Shown in pieces: positions 1-8,599 of a stretch of DNA of 64,000 nucleotides (within the stretch, counting starts at the first letter, position 1; each line of letters starts with the position of its first letter). Position numbers and translations under genes: made by a program. Source of the stretch: Mayamaea pseudoterrestris (lineage: Eukaryota; Bacillariophyta; Bacillariophyceae; Sellaphorales; Sellaphoraceae); assembly GCA_027923505.1 (NCBI GenBank), contig BROI01000001.1, positions 399,501 through 463,500 of the forward strand. The letters run 5' to 3'. Under the pieces are notes generated by a model. The model saw only the letters and a program-made list of their open reading frames with translations, did no database searches and was not told where the DNA came from.

Positions 1-1223
1 CATCCGTTGATGATTCGAAGCAATTGTGGAGGATGGGCATCTGCGACGCGTTCACGTCGTTTGCGATTGATTTGCGCCTGAAGGATGCGACAGCCCCTCG
101 TGAGATATCCGTGCCAGGACTGGGCACTGTCGCAACCAAGCCTGTGGTGCAAACATGCTTTGCTTATACAACGATTGAAAAGGATGACTGTGGCACGTAT
201 ATTGTTAAACGACGAATGAGGATACATAGTTGTCCGGTACCACTTGCGAACGAATCGGAAATGCTTTATACTGCATTGGATACCGAAGCATTGACTGTGG
301 TTCTGTTTCACAAGTTGGCGATTGCTTTGTTCCAAGACGGAATAGCGGAAGGCGTAAATGTTGCAGAAGACTGGCTCATCTCCACACTTGTTGCTATTTA
401 CAATTCCGCAGAAGAATATCACGAGCAGACGAACAATAAGGCAACTGTTAATGGCAATGGAAGCAACAATTTGAATTTTCTAAGCCATGAGCGATTACTG
501 GACCAGGAAGGCGAATTTTCGACCGATGATGTATTGTTGGCTCAGGGCCACATATTGCTGCGACGCATAGTACTCATCATCTATCAGCTCATGCAGTGCC
601 ATGCATTTCGCGTGCCGCATGACAACTTTATTCCCTCATCCGACCTTCGACATGCTGCGTTGTGCCAAATGCAATCTATGCCGCCTCAGATATTGAATCG
701 ATGCATCAGACCGCTACTACAAGCATGGTTGAGTGGAATGGAAGCTACAGAGCCTGTTATCGATGCAGTGGAGCTTCGCCGCAAGTCAGTTCGCCTGGCT
801 GTGGAAGAATTTTCCAAGTACGACGACGTCTTGTTCTTCTTGAACAGTCCAAGTATTGTTGCACTGCTTGATGGGCGGACGTTAGAAGAGCAAAATAAAG
901 GATCGCAGGAGAGTTCAGCGCTGCTCGTCAACGCCAAGCTTCAGAGCACTGTGAGTGAGGCATGTCTGTCATATCGTGCGAAGTTAGACGTGATTTATAG
1001 CCTAGGAGGTGAGATCGGCACTTATGACTCGATGGATATCCTCTCCGACGTTTTAATCCGAGACATGGCGAGTGCATCCGGCCACGCCAACTTTACAAAA
1101 TGGAAGAAGGATATAGCTGCACGCGTGCTTGAGTAAGTACTGCTGTATGTTATATCTGACATTTGACGCTCACGAAACATTTCACTTTCTAATTGTTGCA
1201 TTTACAGGGAGCTTGACAAATAG
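1..1223 (+). CDS. Sec23/Sec24-like COPII coat protein, 3' part (5' end outside window)
   Basis: The reading frame is open to the left edge, so only the C-terminal portion is visible. The visible part resembles the beta-sandwich, helical and gelsolin-like domains of Sec23/Sec24 cargo-coat proteins. The segment RRMRIHSCPVPLAN followed by LYTALDTEALTVVLFHKLA matches the junction between beta-sandwich and helical domain. The helical part continues with a Sec23/24-type run of Leu-rich helices, and FFLNSPSIVALLDG lies near the gelsolin-like end. The main exon ends at 1132 and a GTAAGT intron (1133-1207, ending TTTACAG) leads to a 16-base last exon that adds EELDK before the stop. If this intron is not spliced the protein ends one residue after the donor. 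Sec23/24 proteins assemble on ER exit sites to package cargo into COPII vesicles; this one is divergent and closer to the unnamed Sec23/Sec24-like family of plants than to canonical Sec23. Family call fairly sure, subfamily not. Confidence 0.7.
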
Positions 1224-1278
1224 AAATATACACTACTACTATAAACATGACAACATAGACTACCGGTAGTATTGCTCC

Positions 1279-2381
1279 TTATATCTCCCTTTGTATCTTC
1301 TTCTGGCCTACTACACGTATTCTACGATAATCGGCCTTCCATACACCGTCGTGGTAGAGTGACGGCCGACATTGGTCCACAACGCGATCAATAATGTTTT
1401 CGACGTCGCCACTTTCAAGCCCATCAAAGAACTTGTTGGCAAACATTTTCAGCCACGTATGCAGACCTTGCTCGCCTACAAGATCGGTCGGCCGATCAAA
1501 TAGCTGCGCCTGTGTCACTTCCAACCCATGTTGCTCCATCAGTGTTGCCAATTCTCCAATGGACGGATACCACCAAAAGTCGGCAGCTTGTCTCGGCAAA
1601 TCCATAACTTCTAGAATGGATGTAACAATTGTTTCAACGTTTCCCTTGCCTCCAAACTCCAATACAAAGCGTCCATTTGGAACAAGTGCGTCGGACATGC
1701 ATTCAATGGCCCTTGCCGCTCCATTTCTACCTACCCAATGGAGAGCGGCGTTGGAAAAGACTACGTCGACTGGCTCCTCACGCTGGAAGTTGCAAGCGTC
1801 TCCAACAAAAAAGTCAAGTTTCTTCTTGCTGTCACCTTTGCCATCTCGAACAAACTGCTCCGTTGCTCGCCGAATCATGTTTGGATCCGCATCCATGCCA
1901 ATCACTGTAGCTTGTGCGTCGGCTCGCTGATACAGTTGCTCCGTCAGCTCACCAGTTCCGCATCCAATATCAAGAATACGACATCTATTTGACACTGGCA
2001 AATCAGTAAATACCAAATCAACCAAGGATGATCCATGCTTCCAAACGAAACTGTGATTCTGCTGATAGAGGTCAGCGTCCCACTGGCGAGCAAATTCGAA
2101 CGACGATTGCAAAAGTTGAGTCATCTTTAATTGGAAGCGTTCATACTGATAAACTCATTCAAATTTACCTCTTGAGCAACATTGTCTGTTGCTAAAGTAG
2201 CCATTTCCAAGGGCCCTCGCTCTGCCAGACGTGGAGGAACGAAGTGACAAGGACGACGACCTGCCGTCGAATGATGATGCGAATGTTCAATGGATCGAGA
2301 AGGTGCGAAACTATGAACCGAGCTGGCCCAACCGAATGCCAAGGCTGTCAACGAGAGTCCACTGTAGTTGATAGTCGGCAT
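1279..2381 (-). CDS. Plastid-targeted SAM-dependent methyltransferase (Tam/UbiE-like fold)
   Basis: A class I SAM methyltransferase of about 280 residues. Motif I is ILDIGCGTGELTEQL, the acidic ribose-binding residue follows in VIGMDADP, and motif IV is VVFSNAALHWV. The NAALHWV segment and the overall length resemble trans-aconitate 2-methyltransferase and related small-molecule methyltransferases; the substrate is unknown. The ATG at 2124 gives a complete enzyme without a presequence. Immediately upstream lies an in-frame-compatible exon (2169-2381) coding a signal peptide ending SVHSFAPS, which matches the Phe-type plastid import motif of red-lineage secondary plastids. A GTAAAT...AAAG intron of 44 bases (2125-2168, phase 0) joins the two, giving a roughly 350-residue preprotein. 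That intron is shorter than all others in the window, so the fusion is inferred; retention would leave translation from 2124 and a cytosolic form. Confidence 0.72.
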
Positions 2382-2665
2382 GCCGGTAGTATTGCTTCAA
2401 TGAGCAAGGTTTTGTTCGAGGTGCAATGGCACGAGTTTGTTCGAGGAAGTTCGTGTCGATGCACGTTTCGTGCTTTCAAAACGTCATCGTGTCTCATCGG
2501 TGACGAAATACTAGGTCCCCCAAAGTCGGGCTCGATTCGAATCGATTTCGTGCAAAACCCAAGGTCTTCTGTTCGCACAAAAGTGATGGATCTCTCTCGC
2601 ACCAAGGCAGCAAGGAACAAGGAGCCAAGCGTATCATTGAAACAACCAGCGTATCGCGTCTAAAC

Positions 2666-3421
2666 ATGAGTGAACCCAGCAGCAAACAGCCAACGACATC
2701 AACGAGCATGAAGCTTCCCAGCAATCGCATCCTGTACAAAGTCCAGGCAGCGTCGGGTCTCTTCTTCGCCTCGTACCTAATCATGCATTTTGCTTCGCAC
2801 TATTCGCTGTTGAAGGGATGGGACTTTGGAAACAAGCAGTTGAACCGCTTTCGCGTCATTTATCACAATCCCGTGTACGAAACCATGCTGTTTCTGTCAT
2901 TGCTCGTCCACACGACTGTGAGCGCCTACATGGTAATCAAGCGTCGGACAGAACACACGGAAGACAAGAAGGAGGGTGGTCTTCGTCCGGCTGGATCTAC
3001 GGAGCGCCAGTTTCATCGCTACGCTGGCTATGTCATGGCGGCAAGCATTGTTGGTCATGTGCTCAGCACCCGAGTTGTTGGTCTCTTGTTCTTAAAGAAT
3101 CCAGAATTGTATGACTACACCATGATCTTTGTTGAGAACCAGCACTTTATGAATACATTGGCGGCCTTTTTGGTTGTCTTTGGCTTGGCTGGTGCCTGGC
3201 ACTTGATTTACGGAACGCGCCTGTCGATTGCCATTCTGCGCGACAAGAGCATTTCGGGTGAACCCTTTCCAGTCTTGTTGAAGGTGTTGTATGCAGTCAT
3301 GGCCATGCTTTTGATCAATGCCATCTTGGCAGCAACGGGTCATGTTTATCCCATCAAGCTGCAGCCGCACATGGAAGTGGCGGCGGAACATATTCATAAG
3401 AAGATGACCATGCAGGGTTAG
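2666..3421 (+). CDS. Mcp1-like (DUF1691) mitochondrial membrane protein
   Basis: A 251-residue protein with about five hydrophobic helices (near residues 28-50, 73-94, 118-142, 160-181, 205-226). The first carries SYLIMHFASHYSLL, a His-containing helix like those in succinate dehydrogenase cytochrome b subunits and in the related DUF1691 family (yeast Mcp1 type). Further conserved-looking histidines sit in the second, third and fourth helices (LVHTT, VGHVLSTR, AWHLIYG). Yeast Mcp1 is a mitochondrial outer-membrane protein that works with Vps13 in lipid transport; whether this homologue binds haem or acts in lipid transfer is not shown by sequence. The ATG at 2666 is the first in this frame and is followed by a short Ser/Thr-rich tail before the first helix. 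Intronless. A divergent SdhC-type subunit is the alternative, but the five-helix layout favours Mcp1. Confidence 0.6.
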   Translation: MSEPSSKQPTTSTSMKLPSNRILYKVQAASGLFFASYLIMHFASHYSLLKGWDFGNKQLNRFRVIYHNPVYETMLFLSLLVHTTVSAYMVIKRRTEHTEDKKEGGLRPAGSTERQFHRYAGYVMAASIVGHVLSTRVVGLLFLKNPELYDYTMIFVENQHFMNTLAAFLVVFGLAGAWHLIYGTRLSIAILRDKSISGEPFPVLLKVLYAVMAMLLINAILAATGHVYPIKLQPHMEVAAEHIHKKMTMQG

Positions 3422-3790
3422 CTTTTGCTTGCATTAACGTTTGCAGAAGGCTGGCGAGGCGTAAGCTTTGTAACGGTTCCAAAATACTCTATTGTAATCG
3501 ATTCTATGTACACCAAGCCATATATGATAATCGACGTTTCGTTTATTTCGTTGTCATCAACCTGCACTGCTACGTTAACAGGATAGCTAAACGAGAGACA
3601 TCCAGAATGACTGTGATATTTTCTCCAATTATTGCCTCCATTCATTGGCGTGCCCGACCAAAGCTTTGCCTAACTTTGCAAGAGTCATCGAACGCTGCAG
3701 AGCATGCTTCTCCCAGAGATTTTGGCTTGTTGCTCATGCATCACCATGGCGAAAATCGCCGTTGCAGTGCTTCAAAGAAGAGCCTCTAGA
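3422..3790. other. Intergenic, between Mcp1-like and prolyl hydroxylase genes
   Basis: AT-rich spacer containing the 3' flank of the upstream gene and the 5' flank of the downstream one. An in-frame ATG at 3704 precedes the preferred start at 3791, but the added residues lack signal-peptide character. No repeat or RNA gene seen. Confidence 0.5.
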
Positions 3791-5357
3791 ATGAAAATTT
3801 TGATCGTAACATGTCAATTGATTATAATTGCTGCCACAATAATAATAGCGCAGGCTGATTCAAGCGTTGAAGTGAGCAGTGGCGGCGAGTTGAACCTGCT
3901 GAATGACGAAAATGATGCGAACCTCCATGATGCATCAGCAGCCTCGACAATGAATGATACTGATGCTGCTAATGCTGTCCAGAAGCCATCCGAAGAGACG
4001 ACAATGACGAGCCCTTTTTCGTATTTGGAAGATGACGACGACGACGAAGAAGAAGATGGTTTCGATGACGAGGATGATTTTTATGATGACAATGAGGACT
4101 ATGTTCAACCCATGATTTCACCATACGACGACAACGAGTTGCATGATGGCGACATCGACGACGCCTCAGACTTTGGTGTCCCCCAAATATACGCTTACAA
4201 TTATGAAGACGAAATTTACGTGGAAATTGAATCTGCTCGTTACTACATGGAGCAAAAGGTTTGGGCCGACGATTCAATGGAACTAGTTTGGGACTTGTGC
4301 GTCAACAAGGACGAAAACTGCGCGCATTGGAGCGTTTTGGGCGAGTGCGACGCCAATCCGAGCTATATGAAGACCAACTGCGCTCCCTTTTGCCAAAGTT
4401 GCGAAATGATGCATGTTTCCACCCGATGTCCAAAGCCGTCTGAAAATGCAACGCTGGCAATGTATCCAGGTGACTTGGATCGCATCATGCTGCGGCTACT
4501 AAATGATCCAGAATTTACAAAATATGAGCCAAAAGCATTGTCTCGACCTGAGTTTGCGGACGGTGACACACTAGAGTCGGCCGACTACGCGCTCGGAATG
4601 TGGGTGGTTGTACTGGAAAACATTGTCAACGAAGAGGAAGCGAATCACTTGATTGGACTAGCTCGGAAACGAGGATTTGAACGAAGCGCCGACGTTGGAG
4701 AGGAACTGGATGATGGAACCTTTGGAGTCGATGTGAATGATGACCGAACGTCGACAAATGCCTGGTGCGAAGACGATTGCCTCAAAGATCAAGTGGCGCA
4801 AAAAGTTATGGATACTATTGAGCATGTCACTGGGATCCCGGAACGAAACCAAGAGCCACTGCAGCAGCTATTTTACGAGGAAGGACAATTTTACCGCACA
4901 CACAATGATTTCATCGAGTACCAGGTCGATCGAGAAGGCGGCCCAAGGATTCTGTGAGTATGATTTGATTGATTGGATGTGTCCAGCTGTTGTTAAGGGT
5001 GTTGGCTCATCCACTTTGACTTGCACAAAAACTTAGGACCTTCTTTCTATATCTAAACGATGTCGAAGAAGGCGGTGAAACGCAGTTTCCGCGAATAAAC
5101 ATTAGCGTCAAACCAAAACTGGGTCGAGCAGTGCTTTGGCCAAGTGTTTACAATCACGACCCGTTCCAAAACGATTTACGTAGTGATCATCAAGCTTTGC
5201 CTGTAATAAAGGGAGTCAAGTATGGGGCCAACGCTTGGGTAAGTGTCTGTTGTTGATTGCGGACTTGTAACTTGTTCTCACTCATTAACGACTTGCTTTC
5301 GCATCTATACAGATACATCAAGGCAACGTTAAGGACGATCCTTTGGACTGCATGTAG
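3791..5357 (+). CDS. Prolyl 4-hydroxylase (2OG-Fe(II) dioxygenase) with ShKT domain
   Basis: Three exons: 3791-4953, 5037-5238 and 5313-5357, with clean GTGAGT and GTAAGT donors. The start at 3791 gives MKILIVTCQLIIIAATIIIA, a strong signal peptide or anchor; the upstream ATG at 3704 puts 29 unlikely residues ahead of it. After the signal come a long Asp/Glu-rich stretch and a six-cysteine ShKT domain (LCVNKDENCAHW to CAPFCQSC). The P4Hc catalytic domain follows, with HND as the iron-binding H-x-D, LYLNDVEEGGETQFP as the typical strand motif, the distal His in SDHQALPV and the 2-oxoglutarate Lys in GVKYGANAWIH. The family hydroxylates prolines in secreted proteins inside the ER using O2, Fe(II), ascorbate and 2-oxoglutarate. 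The ShKT plus P4H pairing is common in algae and plants. The acidic N-terminal insert is unusual in its length and contains runs of Asp. Confidence 0.9.
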
Positions 5358-5433
5358 TGGTTTCACTTACAATTATTCGGCCTACTAATATCTTAGATAG
5401 CAAATGAATACGACCGCTTGACTTTTTTGTAAA

Positions 5434-6660
5434 CTACCGAAAAAGCGGTTGAGCTTCAACGTCGCTCAAATGCTGCTTGTACATCTTGGGGTTGGCCGCC
5501 ATCATTTCTAACTGGCCATTCTCCGCCGAAACTGTCGGCGTCGACTGCGTACCGTTGATCGTCTTTCGTTGTTTACCATTCATTCGCATTAAACTCGATG
5601 CAAGCAGTCCACCGAGCACCAGCGTTGCTCCTACTGGATAAAACCACGAGAAGCCTTTTGGAAAAAGCACAAAACTCAAGACGAGCGTCATGCCCTTGCG
5701 CACCGTTGCCAATAGAACGGCCGCCACTCCGCCAAACCGCTTGACCACCATCATGTGCGTGGAAATGGCCAAGTAGGCGACAAAAGTGTAAATCATGAAA
5801 TACATTTGCAACTCCTTCGACTGGATCGTTATTCGCCATGCGCCAATCAGATCGCCCGACAATAGCGTCGAAACTGTCATGGCCAGTAGCGTGTAGCAGT
5901 TTGTATAAAGCGTCACTTCGAGACGACTGGCTCCCATGCGAAAAAGGCGCTCCTGCGCGTTTGGTAGTATGGCATCGGCGCAGACACTCAGCGTCACCAT
6001 GACTAGTCCGATCGGATGAAAGGAAGGACTAAGGTCCCAGTCGGCGGCTGCAAACAAGACGAGGCCCAGGCAAATGGCAAAGGCGCAGGCATATTCCGAA
6101 AGTAGAAAAATCTTTTTGTTGACTATACTGGCTACGAGCATGGTCGGTATCAACTTGCAGCTTCGAAAGACAACTTTTGTGGGAAAGTTAATAAAGTTGA
6201 GACTCATGTTTGAAAGGGCGGATGATGCCATTAAGCAACCCATGAGCAAGGGATATGCCGACATTGGAGCGACGCGCCGAGCTGCGGAAGGATAATGGCT
6301 TCTGCCATGATTATGATCATGATCATGTTCAGACTCCGTATTGCTGTTAGATTTGCTGTCTCGAAGCAGTAGCTGATGTTGCTTTAGCTCTCGATGGATC
6401 AAATAGGTTCGTTCCAGTAGACTACACACGGCTACTCCCAAGACTTCCATGTAGCCAAGCATGACGCCATAGCGAAAGCCACTAACACTCATTATTGCTT
6501 CTTGCAAGTAATTATGTAGCCCAAAGAAGAGTATGACGCCACAAGAGAGAATTGCGAATTGTACAGTAGGTGAAAGGCCATCGAAGAAAGCAGGACGATT
6601 CGAGAGAAAGGCAGCATGATGATTGTTGTGGTTTTGTACTATTGCAGATTGGGTTCCCAT
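5434..6660 (-). CDS. PAPS/nucleotide-sugar transporter, SLC35B (UAA) family
   Basis: About 408 residues with roughly nine to ten membrane helices of the drug/metabolite transporter fold. The segments NFINFPTKVVFRSCKLIPTM and CADAILPNAQERLF are the signature of the UAA group that includes the Golgi adenosine 3'-phosphate 5'-phosphosulfate transporters PAPST1 and PAPST2; the helix LSCGVILFFGLHNYLQEAI resembles PAPST2 (SLC35B3). The transporter would bring PAPS from the cytosol into the Golgi lumen as sulfate donor. A His-rich hydrophilic loop (HDHDHNHGRSH) between the second and third helices is lineage-specific. The first ATG is at 6660; the frame extends to 6717 only through a TTG. The gene lies convergent with the prolyl hydroxylase. 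A UDP-galactose transporter of the same family cannot be excluded. The sulfotransferase at 38.7 kb would need this substrate. Confidence 0.82.
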   Translation of the reverse strand: MGTQSAIVQNHNNHHAAFLSNRPAFFDGLSPTVQFAILSCGVILFFGLHNYLQEAIMSVSGFRYGVMLGYMEVLGVAVCSLLERTYLIHRELKQHQLLLRDSKSNSNTESEHDHDHNHGRSHYPSAARRVAPMSAYPLLMGCLMASSALSNMSLNFINFPTKVVFRSCKLIPTMLVASIVNKKIFLLSEYACAFAICLGLVLFAAADWDLSPSFHPIGLVMVTLSVCADAILPNAQERLFRMGASRLEVTLYTNCYTLLAMTVSTLLSGDLIGAWRITIQSKELQMYFMIYTFVAYLAISTHMMVVKRFGGVAAVLLATVRKGMTLVLSFVLFPKGFSWFYPVGATLVLGGLLASSLMRMNGKQRKTINGTQSTPTVSAENGQLEMMAANPKMYKQHLSDVEAQPLFR

Positions 6661-7934
6661 TATTTTCAATAACTGATGACTCTGATGTATATATCGGACC
6701 AATATTGAACACGCCAAAGTTGTCGCTTAATGAAAGGGAGAGAGAGATAATATTATGCTCACCTCTCCTTCGCCCGCCATGGTGGTGGTCGTCACACATT
6801 CGGCGATGCCGATTGCGTACCGCTACGACTTTCGTCAATTCCTGATATTGTCGTACCGGTAGCGGTCGATCGTCTACTCGTGGAGAGAATAATGCTTTGC
6901 TAAAAAGCTGACTGCTAACGGAGAGAAACACTCATACTGTTATACCGTACAACAAGAAGCATGGGGCTACGTGAGGAACAAAAAAGGTGGGTTGACCTTG
7001 TATGTGTTGCGCATCTTTAATCTGATGGGATAGGTCCAGTAGCCAAGTCGCCAAGTCTTGTGGCCAACTATGGTACTATCGCGGCCGGTACCGGCCGGTA
7101 TGCATTGAAGCTTGAAGTATGAGTACGTTGTCTAAAAGCTGTTTCTGGCGCACACTAATGACGATTTGTCTTGAGCTTGCGATAGGAAATGGCGTTCCGT
7201 CGCCAGCAATGAAGCTACAGGCCCAGACAAATTGAGAAGCGATGGCAAGACAATCAATTGACGACTTACACTCCTTTATGCGGTCAATTATGTCGCTTCG
7301 GATTGGTACAACCATCCTTATATGCTGGGGGCATTCTTTTGGCGCCGCAAGTTCTGCCGCTCGGCGCTGATGCCGACTGCGTAGCTCACAGAAAGCAGAA
7401 CCAAGCTCGTCATTGGGTCATATTGATATTATGCCACATCTTTCGTTGATGTCTTTTTTCTTCATTTAATAATGCCTCATCACTCTCGTCGTTGGACTAA
7501 ATGAGGGCTTAAAACGCTGTGCTAGTTAATTGGCGCCTTAAACGCCAGTTGTGTCCCTTGAAGCTTCGCGTTGCAACGCTAAAAGAACGCTCTTGACATT
7601 ATCCTGGGCCTCTCCAACTTGACGCCGAAATTGAGTCGTCTTCTTTTCCCTCACAATACGCGCAAACCTCCCTTGTTTGATCGACCCATCTACCGATAGT
7701 ATACTTTAAACCTCTTGTATCACCTCTGCAATGGTGAATGAAATGAGCTGTAAGTGAATTGTAGTCCTGGGAGTGCGATGCGAGAGCCGCGATCAGTGCT
7801 CAGTGTAACTTGCCAAGTTGCAATGATTTAATGGTAGTACTTCGTAGCTTAAGAAAAGGCAAATGTGCACCACGAGCTTTGGAACAACCTCACAGCCCAC
7901 GCGTCGATAAATATCATCAGACGTTACGATCAGC
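6661..7934. other. Intergenic region, 1.27 kb
   Basis: Divergent promoter region between the PAPS-type transporter and the globin. It holds a short GA run near 6738-6748, one exact TACCGGTA (6854-6861) and a compound CCGGTACCGGCCGGTA block near 7084-7099. ORFs here are short and lack any recognisable domain. A 5' non-coding exon of the globin could lie here. Confidence 0.5.
6854..6861. promoter_or_regulatory. TACCGGTA palindrome
   Basis: Exact 8-base palindrome in the divergent upstream region of the transporter and globin genes; one of at least nine copies in the window (see findings). Its binding factor is unknown. Confidence 0.35.
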
Positions 7935-8399
7935 ATGGTCATGGACACATGGGAGTCGATGCGCCGCATCAAAAACTATGAAGAAGTTGCTGGTGCCAAG
8001 CTGTTCCAAAAGCTATTCAACCAATGCCCAGAGGCCAAGACGCTCTTTGGTTTTCCGATAGACGCGGATGCCAATAGCCATGAAGTTTTGAGCAGCAAGC
8101 GATTCTTGATGCACGCTTCGTATCTGATCCAAATGATTGACACGGCGCTGAACATGCTCGGTCCTGACTACGAGTTGTTGACAGATATCCTTCTGGAGCT
8201 TGGAGCCAAGCACGTTCGCTTCGGTGTTAAGCCAGATATGTTTCCTGTGATGGGTCTTTGTCTCATTGCGACGCTGGAGGAGACATTGGAAGACGGAGCG
8301 ATAACTCCTGCGGCCAAGCGTGCTTGGCTGGAAACCTACGACGCGTTGGCCGCCGACATGATTCGCGGACAGAAGGAGGTCCGACGATCCAGCAAGTAG
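7935..8399 (+). CDS. Globin
   Basis: A 154-residue single-domain globin with the full three-over-three layout. Helix A carries the conserved Trp (MDTWESM), helices B-C give LFQKLFNQCPEAKTLFGFP with the invariant Pro and CD1-region Phe, the E helix contains KRFLMHAS with a candidate distal His, and the proximal His F8 is in LGAKHVRFGV. The G and H helices follow (FPVMGLCLIATLEETL and AWLETYDALAADM). The protein is closer to animal-type single-domain globins than to truncated 2/2 globins. It would bind haem and oxygen or nitric oxide in the cytosol; physiological role unknown. The ATG at 7935 lies just before helix A. An in-frame stop sits 25 bases upstream, but a few upstream codons are open, so a short extra 5' exon remains possible. 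Confidence 0.88.
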   Translation: MVMDTWESMRRIKNYEEVAGAKLFQKLFNQCPEAKTLFGFPIDADANSHEVLSSKRFLMHASYLIQMIDTALNMLGPDYELLTDILLELGAKHVRFGVKPDMFPVMGLCLIATLEETLEDGAITPAAKRAWLETYDALAADMIRGQKEVRRSSK

Positions 8400-8599
8400 A
8401 AGTCCGCGAACAAAAAAACGTAAGAAAGTGAGCCTGAAATATGTACATTGCTCCGGTATGCATTATAAGCATACTTGCTCGATGGGTGTTGACCCGCATA
8501 AAGATAAATCGTTGGATAAAAGTCGTACATATCACAATCCCTGCATCTTCTTTGTGCACCTAAATTGTATGAGTAGCATCATGAGTCGAATATCTATCA

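Noticed and set aside
2244-2663. 139-codon plus-strand ORF ahead of the Mcp1-like gene
   Set aside because: Antisense to the methyltransferase presequence exon, Arg/Ser-rich without domain, ends three bases before the real start; likely 5' untranslated sequence.
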